Below are positions 46,825 to 58,863 of a stretch of 64,000 bases of DNA, piece by piece. Below the pieces are notes generated by a model that had not been told where the DNA came from, ran no database searches, and saw nothing but the letters and a program-made list of their open reading frames with translations. Both the position numbers and the translations under genes were made by a program. Each line of letters opens with the position of its first letter. Positions within the stretch are counted from its first letter, which is position 1. Origin of the DNA: Paragyromitra xinjiangensis (Eukaryota > Ascomycota > Pezizomycetes > Pezizales > Discinaceae); the NCBI GenBank assembly GCA_038503065.1, contig JBCAMK010000022.1, positions 310,001 through 374,000 on the forward strand. The letters are read 5' to 3'.

Positions 46825-47796
46825 TCATTCTCTTTTAATTGACTCTGGGCTCTGCTCTATGTATCGTTGACGCAATCTTTCTTCGAATCCAGCTTGTAGT
46901 GTTTGGAGGGTTTGTGCTCTCTTCTCTGGTGTTTGATTCGCTACTGCTTTTTCGATCGCTATTCTCGTGCGTAGTGGGTAGTTGTAGAGAATCCGATGCA
47001 GAATGGTGGATAAACTTGTAGGATGTTCCGGATCTTGGCTACTGGCCGTCACTGGCGTAGTGAGGCGGGGGTAGGGTTGGACTACTGAAGAAATTTGCTG
47101 CCGTGTAGTGGGGACTGTCTGTTGGAGAGGCTGTTGATTTTGAAATAACGGATGGCGGAAAGAGGGTTGTGGAGGTAGGAGAATGTGGCGGTTTTCGAGC
47201 GCAGAGCTAGCCGGATAGATTTGGAAGGAGGGATTATAAAGTGTTTTCAAGGGTGCCCGCTGATGACCCCACCGTTTCTTATGTTGAAAGGAACTATCAA
47301 CTTTAAGTTTGTTTGCCTCAGGCTCGCCGTATGTGTTTCCTTCCGAACTCGCCAAATTATCGATAATCCCTTCAATCGATTCCTCTGAATATTGTAGATC
47401 TCTCTTGATGTCACTTTCTGCGGTAAGCTTTGCCATTTCTACGCAGTTTCGACAGATCCCGCCATTTGTAGAGTCAGAGCCAAAATCGCTAATGTATTCC
47501 GGAGAAAATAGTGGCTGACCGCAGTAGATAAGCCCGAGAGCATTACTGCTTCCGACAGCAGGATTGAGGGAACACTCGTATGCGTTTAGTTTCCCTTGGG
47601 GGAAGAATTGTGTGTAGTTCTCGTTTGGAAATGCTCGTGCTCTCGAAGTTGTGCAGAAGGAAACAAATGGTCCAACCTGGTCATGATGACATATTCGATA
47701 TCGACAGAGAACGAAGAAACACATTCTCGCTTGCGTAGCTTTCGCGAAATTTCGGCCTGCGAGTCTTACTTTTTGAGGATTTCGTTGGGGGATCAT
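46825..47796 (-). CDS. protein of unknown function, single exon
   Basis: A 323-codon frame without introns. I do not recognise it. An internal Met at 47724 gives 299 aa and may be the true start, because the sequence from there (MCFFVLCRYRICHHD) has the Cys/His-rich N-terminus seen in many fungal orphan proteins. A cluster of Cys residues continues to about residue 125 (SFC, YEC, IYCG, GICRNC), compatible with a small metal-binding module. The middle is low-complexity with many Gln and Pro. The C-terminal ~70 residues (ILHRILYNYPLRTRIAIEKAV and LQAGFEERLRQRYIEQ) look helical. It stands alone in a gene-poor region. No signal peptide or membrane segment is clear. Confidence 0.6.
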   Translation of the reverse strand: MIPQRNPQKVRLAGRNFAKATQARMCFFVLCRYRICHHDQVGPFVSFCTTSRARAFPNENYTQFFPQGKLNAYECSLNPAVGSSNALGLIYCGQPLFSPEYISDFGSDSTNGGICRNCVEMAKLTAESDIKRDLQYSEESIEGIIDNLASSEGNTYGEPEANKLKVDSSFQHKKRWGHQRAPLKTLYNPSFQIYPASSALENRHILLPPQPSFRHPLFQNQQPLQQTVPTTRQQISSVVQPYPRLTTPVTASSQDPEHPTSLSTILHRILYNYPLRTRIAIEKAVANQTPEKRAQTLQTLQAGFEERLRQRYIEQSPESIKRE

Positions 47797-50179
47797 GAAG
47801 GTAAGGACTTTAGGGACCGTGGGGATGTCTCATCTTGTAAGCTTCTTAAACCAACCACACTCAGGGTTGTGAGGCTTCTCTGGAAGTTTGATTAATCTCC
47901 TCTAGATATAGAGACAGATTCTGCTACAGGAGTGGGTTGGGGGCATCCATCTTTGTCTTCACCCTGGATTGTAGGCGCACAAGAGCCTTTGATCGGTCCC
48001 AAGGAAAACAATATATATCCACCACTTAAAAGATGCTTTAACCGCGGAGCTTATTCCTCATTCTCTTGTATTTGCCATGAGATAAGGCCGACCTGCAGGA
48101 ATACTTGAGGGAGTGGGTCCTTCGCGTCCACCTCGAATCGGTAGGGGTGTTCCGCAACTGAATTATCGTGTAAAGATACGTATACTACTTTTACTGTGTT
48201 GATAGGCTTATAAGTTTAAACGATACCCGATTAAGAATGACCGGATGTGGACTGTAAGGTTACGGTAAAGCTGCTTTAACGGTTCGCTCGCATACTCTGG
48301 ATCTGTTTGGAGTGGGTCAATGTAATAAAACTACATGTACATATACCACCACCCATATGTATTAATTTCCAACCTACAAACTTGCTATTTGCTGAATAAC
48401 ATGCTGAGAAATCCAGGGGTTTTTTTGATTTAATTCGCCGAGGTAAAGGAAATGCGAATGGCATATGTATCTCTCCCCCGCAAACAACACAAACCGGCTA
48501 TGCTTGCCAATGGCTAAGGAAGTTATACAGAGAATATCTATGTTTGGCGGAAAATGTTCTTTCGTATATATAGGCCGAGCAATATTTAATCGTACAGGTT
48601 TGGCAAAATAATTCATGGTGGCGTGAGCCCGGAGGATGAGCTGTTGCCGCGATACCACAGTCAAGAACTGCCGTTCCCAACTGCAGTGTTGCAAAATTTA
48701 GGTTATAGTATACCACCCCCCTCATCGACACATCGCTTAAAGATTTTACCGAATTAGAAGGATACTTAGATGATAAGAAACAAACAAAGTTCAAATGAAG
48801 GTTCTGTTTTGTCTAGGAGACGGGAGGGTGCGTGGCCGTGGTACGCGTTCGATGCATTGTTTCAAGAACTTAAAGGTGGAGGATATCGATATACAAACCA
48901 TATATAGTTATGGGTTAGGAAATAATGAAACGGTACTCGCTAAAGGACTACCAGCATATATACATGACTCACAGGTATTTAAGCCTATCCTATGTATAAT
49001 AAAGCTCGGATCCAACCGGTAACACAGCAACTAGATAGCTCTTGAATACATGTATTCTTATAAATATGAGAGCCATTGCAGTTGCCAATGTTGGTCACCG
49101 CCAGTGGTCGGGCCCTTCTGTCGTGTTTTGGTATGGCCTTCAGGTGCATAAAGCCTTAAGTGTATCAGTATTATGCTTTTTCGGGCTTCGGGACCTTACA
49201 CGTCTCGATCGCCCTTCTAGGGTCTACAACTTCGGTCGAGACTTTGCTATTAGGCTAGTAGATTACAAGTCGCTGTATAGTGTCAACGGGAGTTGCAGGT
49301 AATTGATCGTTGGTTCTAGCTGGTGCATGGTGGGTGCTGGCACTAATACCCATGATTTAGCTTCCGGAGACCTGCATACCGGCCAGCCATGTGTGTTGCA
49401 CGTTATATTATATTGTATGGCAGGCGGTAAGAAACATGTGTCTTTGAGTGGATGGTTGATGGATATCTTTGTTTGCCCATAGTATGGCGAGCCGAAGATA
49501 AACAGAAACCATATACTTTAGGGGAAACGTTTCCCGTGCTCAAGACAGAGCCTCCTTAGCCTTCAGCCCGTGAGAAGATCTCCAAGAAACATTATTTAGT
49601 AATAATGCTAACTATATAGTTGTAAGTTTCCCAAACACATATTAATGGATCATACATCATTGTACCGCACCATTGACTCACCCAATGGCTACTTTAACAT
49701 TAATCTCTACCCTATAAAATCAATCATAAAATAAGGGACTATCATAGCTAGAATAAGCCCTAGAGCAGCCAATTAGTGACTACGGGGTACCTAAGAACCG
49801 GCATTTTTTCGTGAATAATAGGCTACTGCCATTACTCGTATGTTGTCACGACTCTTCTAACTTAGTCTCTCATTTCTCTATGGGCTTTCACTTTCACTGG
49901 CTGGTTAAGTAAACTCTATACGGAAAGAGTTAGCCGCAGCTGCAAGATTCGCATGCAGTCTATATCGAAACCCTCAAGGAGTAGCGTGCTAAATCGGATC
50001 GAACTGTTGGGTGCGCAATCTGTTGGGTAGACATCTCTCCAATTATTTAGTTTCCGAGGTACCTGATACCTGTTGATTGCGCACCGGGATGTGACAGATA
50101 GGTTACACCTGGTTATGGCTCTGGACTTGGGGGTTACCCCTTACATGTTATAATTACCGGGGACGAGTTCGTACATACC

Positions 50180-50193
50180 TACATGTACATGTA
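50180..50193. repeat. overlapping pair of TACATGTA palindromes
   Basis: TACATGTACATGTA contains two TACATGTA copies sharing two bases. It is in non-coding, AT-rich DNA. Confidence 0.85.
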
Positions 50194-51621
50194 TATATTA
50201 ACGTTATTGTCTTTATAATTTATGATTGTATATTGAGTTGTAAATATTAGAGAATTGACCTTGATCAAATAATTTGCCGATATGCCCAATATATGCCATA
50301 GTTTGATTCATACACGACAACCCCCGTCTGGCCCCGGCCCAGGGATACATATTACAGAGATGGTGGATATTTAGGGGCCTACAGTATGATAAATCGAGTC
50401 TCAAACGAATACCCTGAAACAAGTACTAGTGTTTGAATCTACGCGAAAATTGGCGGAAAAAAATAACACAATCAAGCAAGCATTTCTCTGAAGAGTTCTC
50501 CCTGCGGTAAAAATCCAATCGACCTTGAAGTAAGGATGGTGCAACCTCTAGTTGTGCAGACAATTGCAAATACTAAAAAACCATAAAAAACCAACCAGTT
50601 CGCATTATCTCGGGTCTCTATAGAGAGGCGACAGCTCTCAGATCTAGAGTCCACAGTCACTACAGGGGCACTGCCTCCCTCTAATGACCACATTGCGGGA
50701 TGAGAAACTACACCAATTAGTTCCGCTTCTCAACGTTAACCGTTGGAGCTAGATCAATCGAGTATTTGTAATACTGGGACGTCGACCGATTTTCCCAGTG
50801 GCCCCAGTTGCCACGCCTACAAACCATCCAGCCGCCGGCGGTCTGCTACTGCGGATTCCGGCAGCCTCGTAAAACAAATACACCACATCTCGGGGATCTC
50901 CAAAGGCGCACCGCCCATCATTCTGAAGCCCAGCCTTCCATTAAACTCCAGACTTCCTCCACTCTCAACGGCCTCCCCAACACTTTACCCAATTCAGTTT
51001 TCCAGCTTGTTAAGCCTACTCTCATAGATTTGGTCATCAACTCCGCCGGCGGTTACTGTGCATTCCTAAATCCCCATAGGCACTGCACAGGGCATGTAGC
51101 GTTCCCGAAGCCAAAATAAGACTATAGCTTTTCCAGGCCAGCAGAGTGCCTGGTAAAGTTTGGGTCATTATATCGAGGGGTGTTATCGAATAGTGCGAGG
51201 AGCGAGAACTTGGAGTGTGACAGATTTGTCGAGGGAGGTTGCGAGCGTAGTCTTGGGTCCTTGGAGGTGGATGCGCGCCTGTCGTAAGACCAGAAGAATC
51301 GTCAACAGTAGGCCTGACAAAAACGTAAAATGTTCCCCTGCTTTCCATGAACCTCTCATTAACTCTCTCATCAGGGACGAAGGTTTCCGAAGCTCACCTC
51401 TCGTCTACACAACCCCTTTAAGTTTCCTATACGTGGTTTTTTTCAAAGGGATGGCCTACAGCACCCTGATACGCGACTTCCTTGGTCTTTTGTAACGTCT
51501 GGTTTATACTATTCTTATCAGCTCCCGTATCCAAAGAAAGTAGTCGCGTAACTTTGTTGATACTTTGAAGCTGTATAGGAAGCTGTAGTCTCGTACCCAG
51601 ACCATACTGCGCAGCAGTCAT

Positions 51622-51757
51622 AGGTAGTAGGGGATGGGGACGAGCCTAGGGAGGCCGTGGTGGATCCGTGGTGGATCCGTGGGAGTAGCAACAAACTTCT
51701 CTCTTGCTGACCCAGATATTGTTACACTACAGGTAGTAGAGGATGGGAAAGAGCCTA
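51622..51757. repeat. pair of 27-bp direct repeats with an 11-bp tandem duplication between them
   Basis: A 27-bp segment beginning AGGTAGTAG(G/A)GGATGGG occurs at 51622-51648 and 51731-51757 with three differences. Between them CCGTGGTGGAT is repeated in tandem (51655-51683). It is non-coding. Confidence 0.65.
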
Positions 51758-54700
51758 TTGCTACCTGCTCTCTAGAGGTTTTCGCTAGTGATGTAACCTA
51801 GGATCGGACGGGATGGCTCATTCTTACCATTCTATAGCTAAACACATCATGTATTAATGCGAAAGCGCTATAGCTTGCTCCTTACTGATACGCTGGAAGC
51901 AAGTACAATTCTGACCCAAATATTCCATCTCTAGCAGAGAATGAAGGGAAATCGTAACACCCTGTGAAAGAGTAGATAATTTGTAACCCGAAAATTGTTG
52001 GAGATGCTTCCTAATACGGGGCTTGGCCCTTCGGAGTCGGAAATGATTGAGAGACAGGTACCCGAGCACACGGGCACTCGGGCACCCGAGAGAGCTATTT
52101 AGATAGGGGCCGTATGCCCACCCAGCAAGCAAGCAATCAAGCATTCTATTCCTCCCTACGTGCTCCCAATATTACAACAAAAATTAGGGTTAATACGGTG
52201 AGTGATTTCCCATGAAGGAAAGTAAAGAACAGCTACTAAAGACCAAAACAGCAGATGAGCGGAACATAGGAATAGCTGGTGCGAAACGTGTCCTTTCAAC
52301 CATAAAAATACCATTCGCCACAAACACGTTTAAAAAACGGAAGCAGCTAGAACTAGTGGAAAATTTTCTCTGCAGGGAAAAAGTACAATTGAGTTTTGTG
52401 TGGCGAGAATCGAAACATACCAGCTTAGAACTGCTGGGGGAAATTAATCCACATCTGAGCCGCTGGTCATAGAAACAAAAATAACTGATGGAAGTCTACG
52501 GAAAGTGGTCATAATTATGTACATGTAGTTACCCTTTATCACCATCTCCAGCAACTAAACCCGTAGTCCCGCTTCCCACTAGCCTACAATAAGAATAATA
52601 AGATGCTTGGCTCCGGGCCGCAGCGCCGGGTGACGTTTGCTAGTGGCTCGAACGGCTCAGGAAATTTTTTGTCTCCGTTAGCTTGGGCTTCGACTGAACA
52701 TCCATTGCAGTGCAGCACCGCCATTACATGTATCTTTGTAGCGCCACTTCGATTCCCTGGGTACATGCCTTCAGACGTCATATCGTTGGTAGGCCATCGA
52801 GAGCGATGTCGGGTCAGGGTTGTGTAATTTTGGGGGCGAGGAACCTGGCAGAATCTGATGCCCGTCCGTGAATAGGAATTGATCCCATGTCCGTGCTCTA
52901 CTTGGAAAAAAAAAAGCGATGCCCTAGACTATGCACAAGTACGTAACAGCATAAACACGGTTGATTAAACGCCTTCGCACGTGTTGACCCATACACTAAA
53001 CTCAGTAAAGAGGCAGGTAGCATTCAGTCAATTGGTTGTTATGATGAGGGGAACTCATCTGCGACTGCGGGTTTTTCCGAGATCAAATAGAGAAGTCATC
53101 CGATTTCCAAGGTTTGTTCCCCTGATGTTAATATCAATTCAGCCCGAGGAGTCTCATGAAAGCAGGAGTTTCTCGGTAAGTATGAACGCAAACCCGAATA
53201 AGAAAAGCAGATCGGCATAAAGCGGGGAATAGAGGAGGCGGTGGCTTGGTTTTGTTAAGAGTTCGTCCATCCATAGCGCCTCCGTGGTCACAGAAATTAT
53301 CTACCGCCGGGGAGTAACGAAGACGGAAATCCCCTAGCGGAGCACTAGAGAAGCACAATTGGCCATGAAGAAATCGAAGCCATCCTTTTCAGGATATGTA
53401 GCTACCTAGCGGCCAACAGCCCTGCAGCCTTGGTGTCCGGCGGCGTGCGGCGGCGGCGGGGTAAGGCCAAATAAAAACCCATTTTTTCTTCTTTTTCGCT
53501 CACGGTACCTAAACTGCCATGGGCCCACGACCCCACCTCCCGTGAAACTGTCGAGATTTTCGTGAATGGTGTTCCTTTGCCCCTCTTTCTGAATGTGGGT
53601 TGGATCGTGTTGCCCCTCTTCCCTATATAGGGATATTCTTTGCGCTCCCACCATGCTAATTCATCCCCCTGCAAACGAACAGGCGACACGTCGAGGGACG
53701 GGGAGAAGAAGACCCTTAATTATTTTTTTTTCCTTTTTGGCCTAAAATAGTTACTGCTCTAAAGTATTTAGTGCATTAGTCCCACTGCCAGAATGTGAGC
53801 AGTTTGGAGATTTGGAGTTGAGACGCATACATGTATGCACGTCAAGTTGAGTCGGAGATAGTAAACCCATGCAAGCGGGATTGCGACAAGTTCACTGGCA
53901 GGCGGAGGCATGTATGAAGCACGATACGATACCTTTACGTACCTAAGCCGGGATAGCAATAAACATAGGGTGGTAAAAACGGAGGAAATCGATTTCCATG
54001 CACTATGTCGCGCAAGATTTATACCTCCAAGTAAATTGTAGTTCGGGGGAGTCAATCAGGAAGTAGCGATCTAGAAGAAACATCGAAGCTCGGGTGAGAA
54101 AGTGAGACTTACTTTGACATCTCCGCCTACCGGTAAACAGCATCCGGGGACATGCAGGTTTTGTACGTGCGGTTTCCAATTCACCGAAGACTCGCGAGAA
54201 CACCTTTGATGGCGGAGAATAGGGACATGCCGAGGTTTGGACGATATGTACCAGGATGTGTGAACTTCCCCACATAAACGTGATGGATCAGCCAAACAAA
54301 AAAAAAAAGTATCTCGAAACGAACCGGGATTCGATTACAAAACGGGCGGCAGATATTCCGATCGCACTCGGGACTGAAAAAAGCAAAAATAATAATTCTC
54401 GTCATAAATCTGGGGGTCGCAGCCAATCGTGACCACTCAATCGCTGGATCCCAGGGGCCCGATTTTTCGCGAGACGATTACCGTTGGCATGACCGGTCAA
54501 GATTTTCATCCAAAAGAAATTGGGCGCCAGTTCCCGATATCTAAAGCTCGGCCTAAATGACTTATTTCGCCGTGAGCCTAGGTAGGTTTTGTACGATTTC
54601 GAGTGGTTCAGGCTTGCTTGGCTCCTTGCTTAAAAGAGTATCTGTGGCGGACTCGGCAGTAACTTAAAAATAAAAATTGAGGACGGCAGAGCCTCATAAT

Positions 54701-56037
54701 GTTTTCTTCTCGCACCACAAACCTAAAGTAGCGTGGAATCTCGAAGATGTATACATAACTTGCTCGTAATTAATTCACCTATGGATCCTTTGAATTGGGG
54801 ACATCTTTGAAGCCTTTTTGGTAGAGGGTGTTCAAATAAGTTTCTGGTACTCTTCTCGATCTTGTGCGCATGAAGAGTAGATGGGCGTTGGCGCTAGAAC
54901 AAGCAAGGAAAGACGTCACGTTAAGCCCACTCAAAATCAGCACTTTCAAACTTTAGAAATCGTTCTTTTTCACTTTCGCGCTTGACGGTGTAGCCATAAA
55001 GCGATCAACGGGGCGTTTCGTTTTGACTGCATGATTTAGGGTCTGGTGTAATTTTAGACCGTAAACTAGGTAGAAAGAATGTTGGGCGAGCAGCTGCAAG
55101 TCCTTGCGCAGGCAGGCAGGCGCGATGTCGCGATGCTACTCTGGAAAATCATGGCCACCTCCGCTTAGGCGTCCAATTATTAGACTGCTGGAAAAATAAA
55201 GTCCAGGAAGAAGCCGGACTCGACCGTCGAGACCTTCATGTCCAATTTATCTTTTGGGCACGGTCGTTGATGCCACCCCCGAGAACCAAAACTAAGGACG
55301 TTCCAGCGCAAGGGCCATCCCACCAGGATTTCTGCAACTATGAGTACATATGCCTTTGGTCAAAGCAATTGAACATCCTACTGGTGCGCTTGACAGTTAA
55401 TATAATGATATCGCTAGCAGCGGGTGACTTATTGTACTGACGGCTCCATTCCTTGCCCCTCACTCGAGAACATCCAGCCTTTACGTGATTCGATGGAGAA
55501 TCAGGAGCTGCAGGAGCTGCCACCCGCACTGAATATTGCGTAGAGGAGATGGATTAAGTAGATTATACCCGAGTTGGGTCAAAAGTTGAGCGAATTGGAG
55601 ACATGCAGAAGCCTAAAATAAAGCCTGTGAGGGGGGAGGAGCTGTTTGTTCGTCACGGTTATGTGACCGCTTTACTTGATCCCCAGGCAAGAGCCATTGG
55701 GTCGATATCTCCGAGATATGTGTAAAGTAGTAGCGGGACAAGTCGTAGGACATTTTTCTTGAGTAAAATAATCCATAGTGATTTTTTTTTCTTTTCTTTT
55801 TCGCTTCCTCCTGGTGGTCGTCGTTGTGTGTGCGACATGAGATCCAACCCAGCTCCACTCGCTGCACAAAACCTTGAAACCGCCCACTACATACGCTACC
55901 CTACCCCCCGCTCTCTTCTTTTTTCTCTTCTCTTTCCTTCCTCCTCATCCATCCCCAGGCAACCCCAAATCTCGATCACCCAGAACCCCCATTTCCCACA
56001 GAACCAGATCCCAGAATTATCATCGTCAACAATAAAA

Positions 56038-56073
56038 ATGTCACAAGCTTCTAACATCACCGCTGAGTTGTAA
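56038..56073 (+). CDS. upstream open reading frame (11 codons)
   Basis: A short frame MSQASNITAEL followed by a stop lies about 375 nt upstream of the acidic-protein start. The context AAAAATG is a favourable fungal start. It may lie in the mRNA leader and reduce translation of the main frame. Whether it is transcribed is not visible from sequence alone. Confidence 0.3.
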   Translation: MSQASNITAEL

Positions 56074-56448
56074 ATCCCTCTGGAGGTGTTGCACAGCATC
56101 TCCAGCCTGACGACTCCAGTGATTGACATTAACAAACGACAATAAACGACGATAATTTTGAAAAAAAGCTCTTGCATTCTTATCGCAGCAGAAGAGAGCT
56201 ATCACAGAATACCGAAATCGGCTTCCAAGAGAAGCTATTCTGTGACATCTGGGACAGCGAAAAATACAACGAAAGGTGCTTCTGGTTTTGCGTTTGGCTT
56301 CGGCGAAGAGAGAAAAAAATCTATTTTTTTCTCCCCAGCAACCACCCCATCTTACATTTGAGCCGAACTCGAATATTTTGAAATACACAACCTCGCTATC
56401 AATTGACCCTGCTATACATACAACAAATTTCCCCAAAAATCTAACAAA

Positions 56449-58863
56449 ATGTCTCGCAAATCAGCATTACAAACTATTACAGCCCCAGGCTTCTCTCATT
56501 CAACCCCTTCTCCCCGTACTTCATCTTCTCTTATTGGTGAAATGCCATCCACTCATAATCCATACGTCCTTCAAGACGAAATCATCCCAGGGAAAACCCC
56601 TTACACAAGACGACATCACGGTAAATCTTCCGGGTTAGGACTAGGTTCAGCAGGAGGAGGTGGCAAGGACGGAAGGAGTGGTGGAAAAAATGGAATTGGT
56701 GGAGGAAATCAAGGACAGACTGATGATGACTCGGAGAGTTCGAGCGGTCAAGACGACGAAGAAGCGGATGATGATGAGGATGATGAGGATGATGATGAAG
56801 ATGATGAAGCCGAAGAGCCGGCTGTCAGTGGCCCTGTCCGTGTGGATGGTGATGATATCGCCAGCGGCAAGTCATTTTTGATGAGCCAATCTACTGTCAC
56901 TTCAAAGACGAATGACATAATTGCGAAGGGAGATCACCGGGCGGGGCCGGAATCGAGGAAGAGATCTTTCAGCACGGCTATGGAATCTGAAGAAAGCAAC
57001 GATGAGGACGAAGATACTGCATCTAGCATCAATGGAGGGGACGAAACTGGAGTTCAGACGGACGGGGATGAACCAGACTATCCACGCAAAAGGGCAGCTG
57101 CACAGCTATCAAACACAAACGGGTTGCTCACATATGCAGGCCCACCATCCGTAGTCACGGATGATACCAATGCCGAAGATGACGACGAAGACGATGATGA
57201 AGGTACTCTCATTACCAATGACGACTTCGAAGACGAAGATATCGAGAATATAGAAGAGGCTGCCATAATTCAGGAACTTCAAACCCCCATTAAACCTGCT
57301 CCCGTCGTTTACGACTGTGAATATGGGCTCGAAAATACGGATCTAATCACTGCCGAAGAATTGGAGGACCTTGACAATGAAGTTTTCAATGTTCAATGGC
57401 ACAATCCTGACCTTTTCGCCGACATCAATCTCAGTAATGATTATGGTCCTTATTCGGATCCATTCGCTAGTGTTGAACTCGAGGGTGGCTTGTTCCCCGA
57501 GAACGGCAGCGCAATTTCCACACCCTTCGCTACCCCGACTACTACTCCTCGTGGATCCTTCTCTACCGCTCCCCCATCTGGACCTAGCTCACCAAAATGT
57601 TCTTTTTCGGATACTTCCCTCGGAGACAATCTCAACAGTGAGTCCGAGGATGATGCGGCTGATTTAAACCCATTTTTCGAGAGAGACGACCCCGTGCTGA
57701 AGCATATTGTGAGTACTCAAGGTAAAGGTGGATGGGCCGACGACACAGACGACGAGAATGGATTGTGGAAACATTTCTTTTCAGAAGGCGAGACATACGG
57801 TAGTAGTGACGAATTCGAGGAAGACAGTGAGGACGGAAGTGAAGAGGAAGAAGAAGATTGTGAAAGTGAGATGCCTTATCTCACGCCGAGTGATGTCATA
57901 TTTACTAACCAACCACCATTTGGGTAACTAGCCGATGATGGAGAGACCACGGATGAGGAAGAGAACCTTCCGATGCCTACACCTCGAAGCAAATCAATGC
58001 TTCGTCGTGCATCAATCTCATCCGTGAGTTCAGCTCGCCCTCAAGTGGTACACGTCGATGATTCGTCCACTGCTGGCCCCACTCTGGGTTCATGGGTCGC
58101 TGACCCTACACGCACTATCTGTGTTATCGACGGAGCAAAGAGAACATTCCTCGTCCCCGGCGGTGCTAAGGGTTACTCAATTGGTGACACCAGTGATAAT
58201 AGTGCACTTTCTCAATTGATGATGATGGAAGAGAGCGAGAGCGAGAAATCTTCTGTACAAATGGGGTACAATCCTACATTGAGTGGATTGACGGGAGGTG
58301 ATGGGTTGTTTTTGAATGGAAGCGATATTCTGGGCCCTCCAGAAGCGTTTTATCCCCTTGGGTTCGACGATCTCCTCGGACTCGAGGATCTAGGTGACGA
58401 TTTGATCGCAGACGATGAGGAGGTCGATGAGTTCGAGCAAGATCTACAGATCACCGACTTTTTAGATTTCTCAACAGACGACGGGAATGATGATCATGCC
58501 GGATGTAATAACTCAGATGGGGATTATGAAGATGGAGACGAAGACGACGATGAATGCATTCCTGCTGCTAACTCTTCTGAAGCCATGCTTGCGCTTTGGG
58601 ACCATGTTGCGGTTACATCTTTTCGAAAGCGGCAGATCCAACACGCTCAAGGCCACCATGCTAGCAGCTCCACTGCACCTAGCACAACCAAGGACCGGAG
58701 ACTGTCGCAAACCATTACTCCCGCAAGAAAAAAGAAGTTGAAGCAGAAATATCTAGCCAAATCGGCGACCGGCACTGGGCTAAGGAAGAAGATAGCAAGC
58801 AAAAAGAGTGGGGCTAGTTTCGGGACTGGGAACCAGTGGAGTCCATTGTTCGAAGATTTATAA
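56449..58863 (+). CDS. large acidic, low-complexity protein of unknown function, two exons
   Basis: I do not recognise a domain. Exon 1 (56449-57889) and exon 2 (57932-58863) join in phase across a 42-nt intron with donor GTGATG, branch TTTACTAACC and acceptor CTAG, giving 790 aa. Without splicing the frame stops 13 codons later, and the continuing exon 2 frame is open for 310 codons. Residues 1-60 are basic and Ser/Thr-rich (MSRKSALQTITAPGF). A Gly-rich patch and long Asp/Glu runs follow (about 95-120, 180-205 and 235-270), then a folded-looking segment (AEELEDLDNEVFNVQWHNPDLF). More acidic stretches lead to an exon 2 core, TRTICVIDGAKRTFLVPGG, and a Lys-rich basic C-terminus. Alternating acidic and basic regions suggest a nuclear or chromatin-associated protein, but that is inference. 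Confidence 0.8.

Larger units (their letters stand above)
47797..56448. other. 8.7-kb gene-poor region
   Basis: No supported gene until the leader of the acidic-protein gene (about 55750 onward). Short frames at 50743-51495 and 53402-54426 have some protein-like segments, but I could neither join them by splicing nor recognise them. TACATGTA occurs at 48332, 49047, 50180, 50186 (overlapping), 52520, 52725 and 53828. Small direct and tandem repeats lie at 51622-51757. A GC-rich mixed palindromic stretch (CGAGCACACGGGCACTCGGG) is near 52063. Confidence 0.5.

Noticed and set aside
54300..54385. tRNA-like sequence with a poly-A/T run resembling a Pol III terminator
   Set aside because: Neither strand folds with matching acceptor and T arms.
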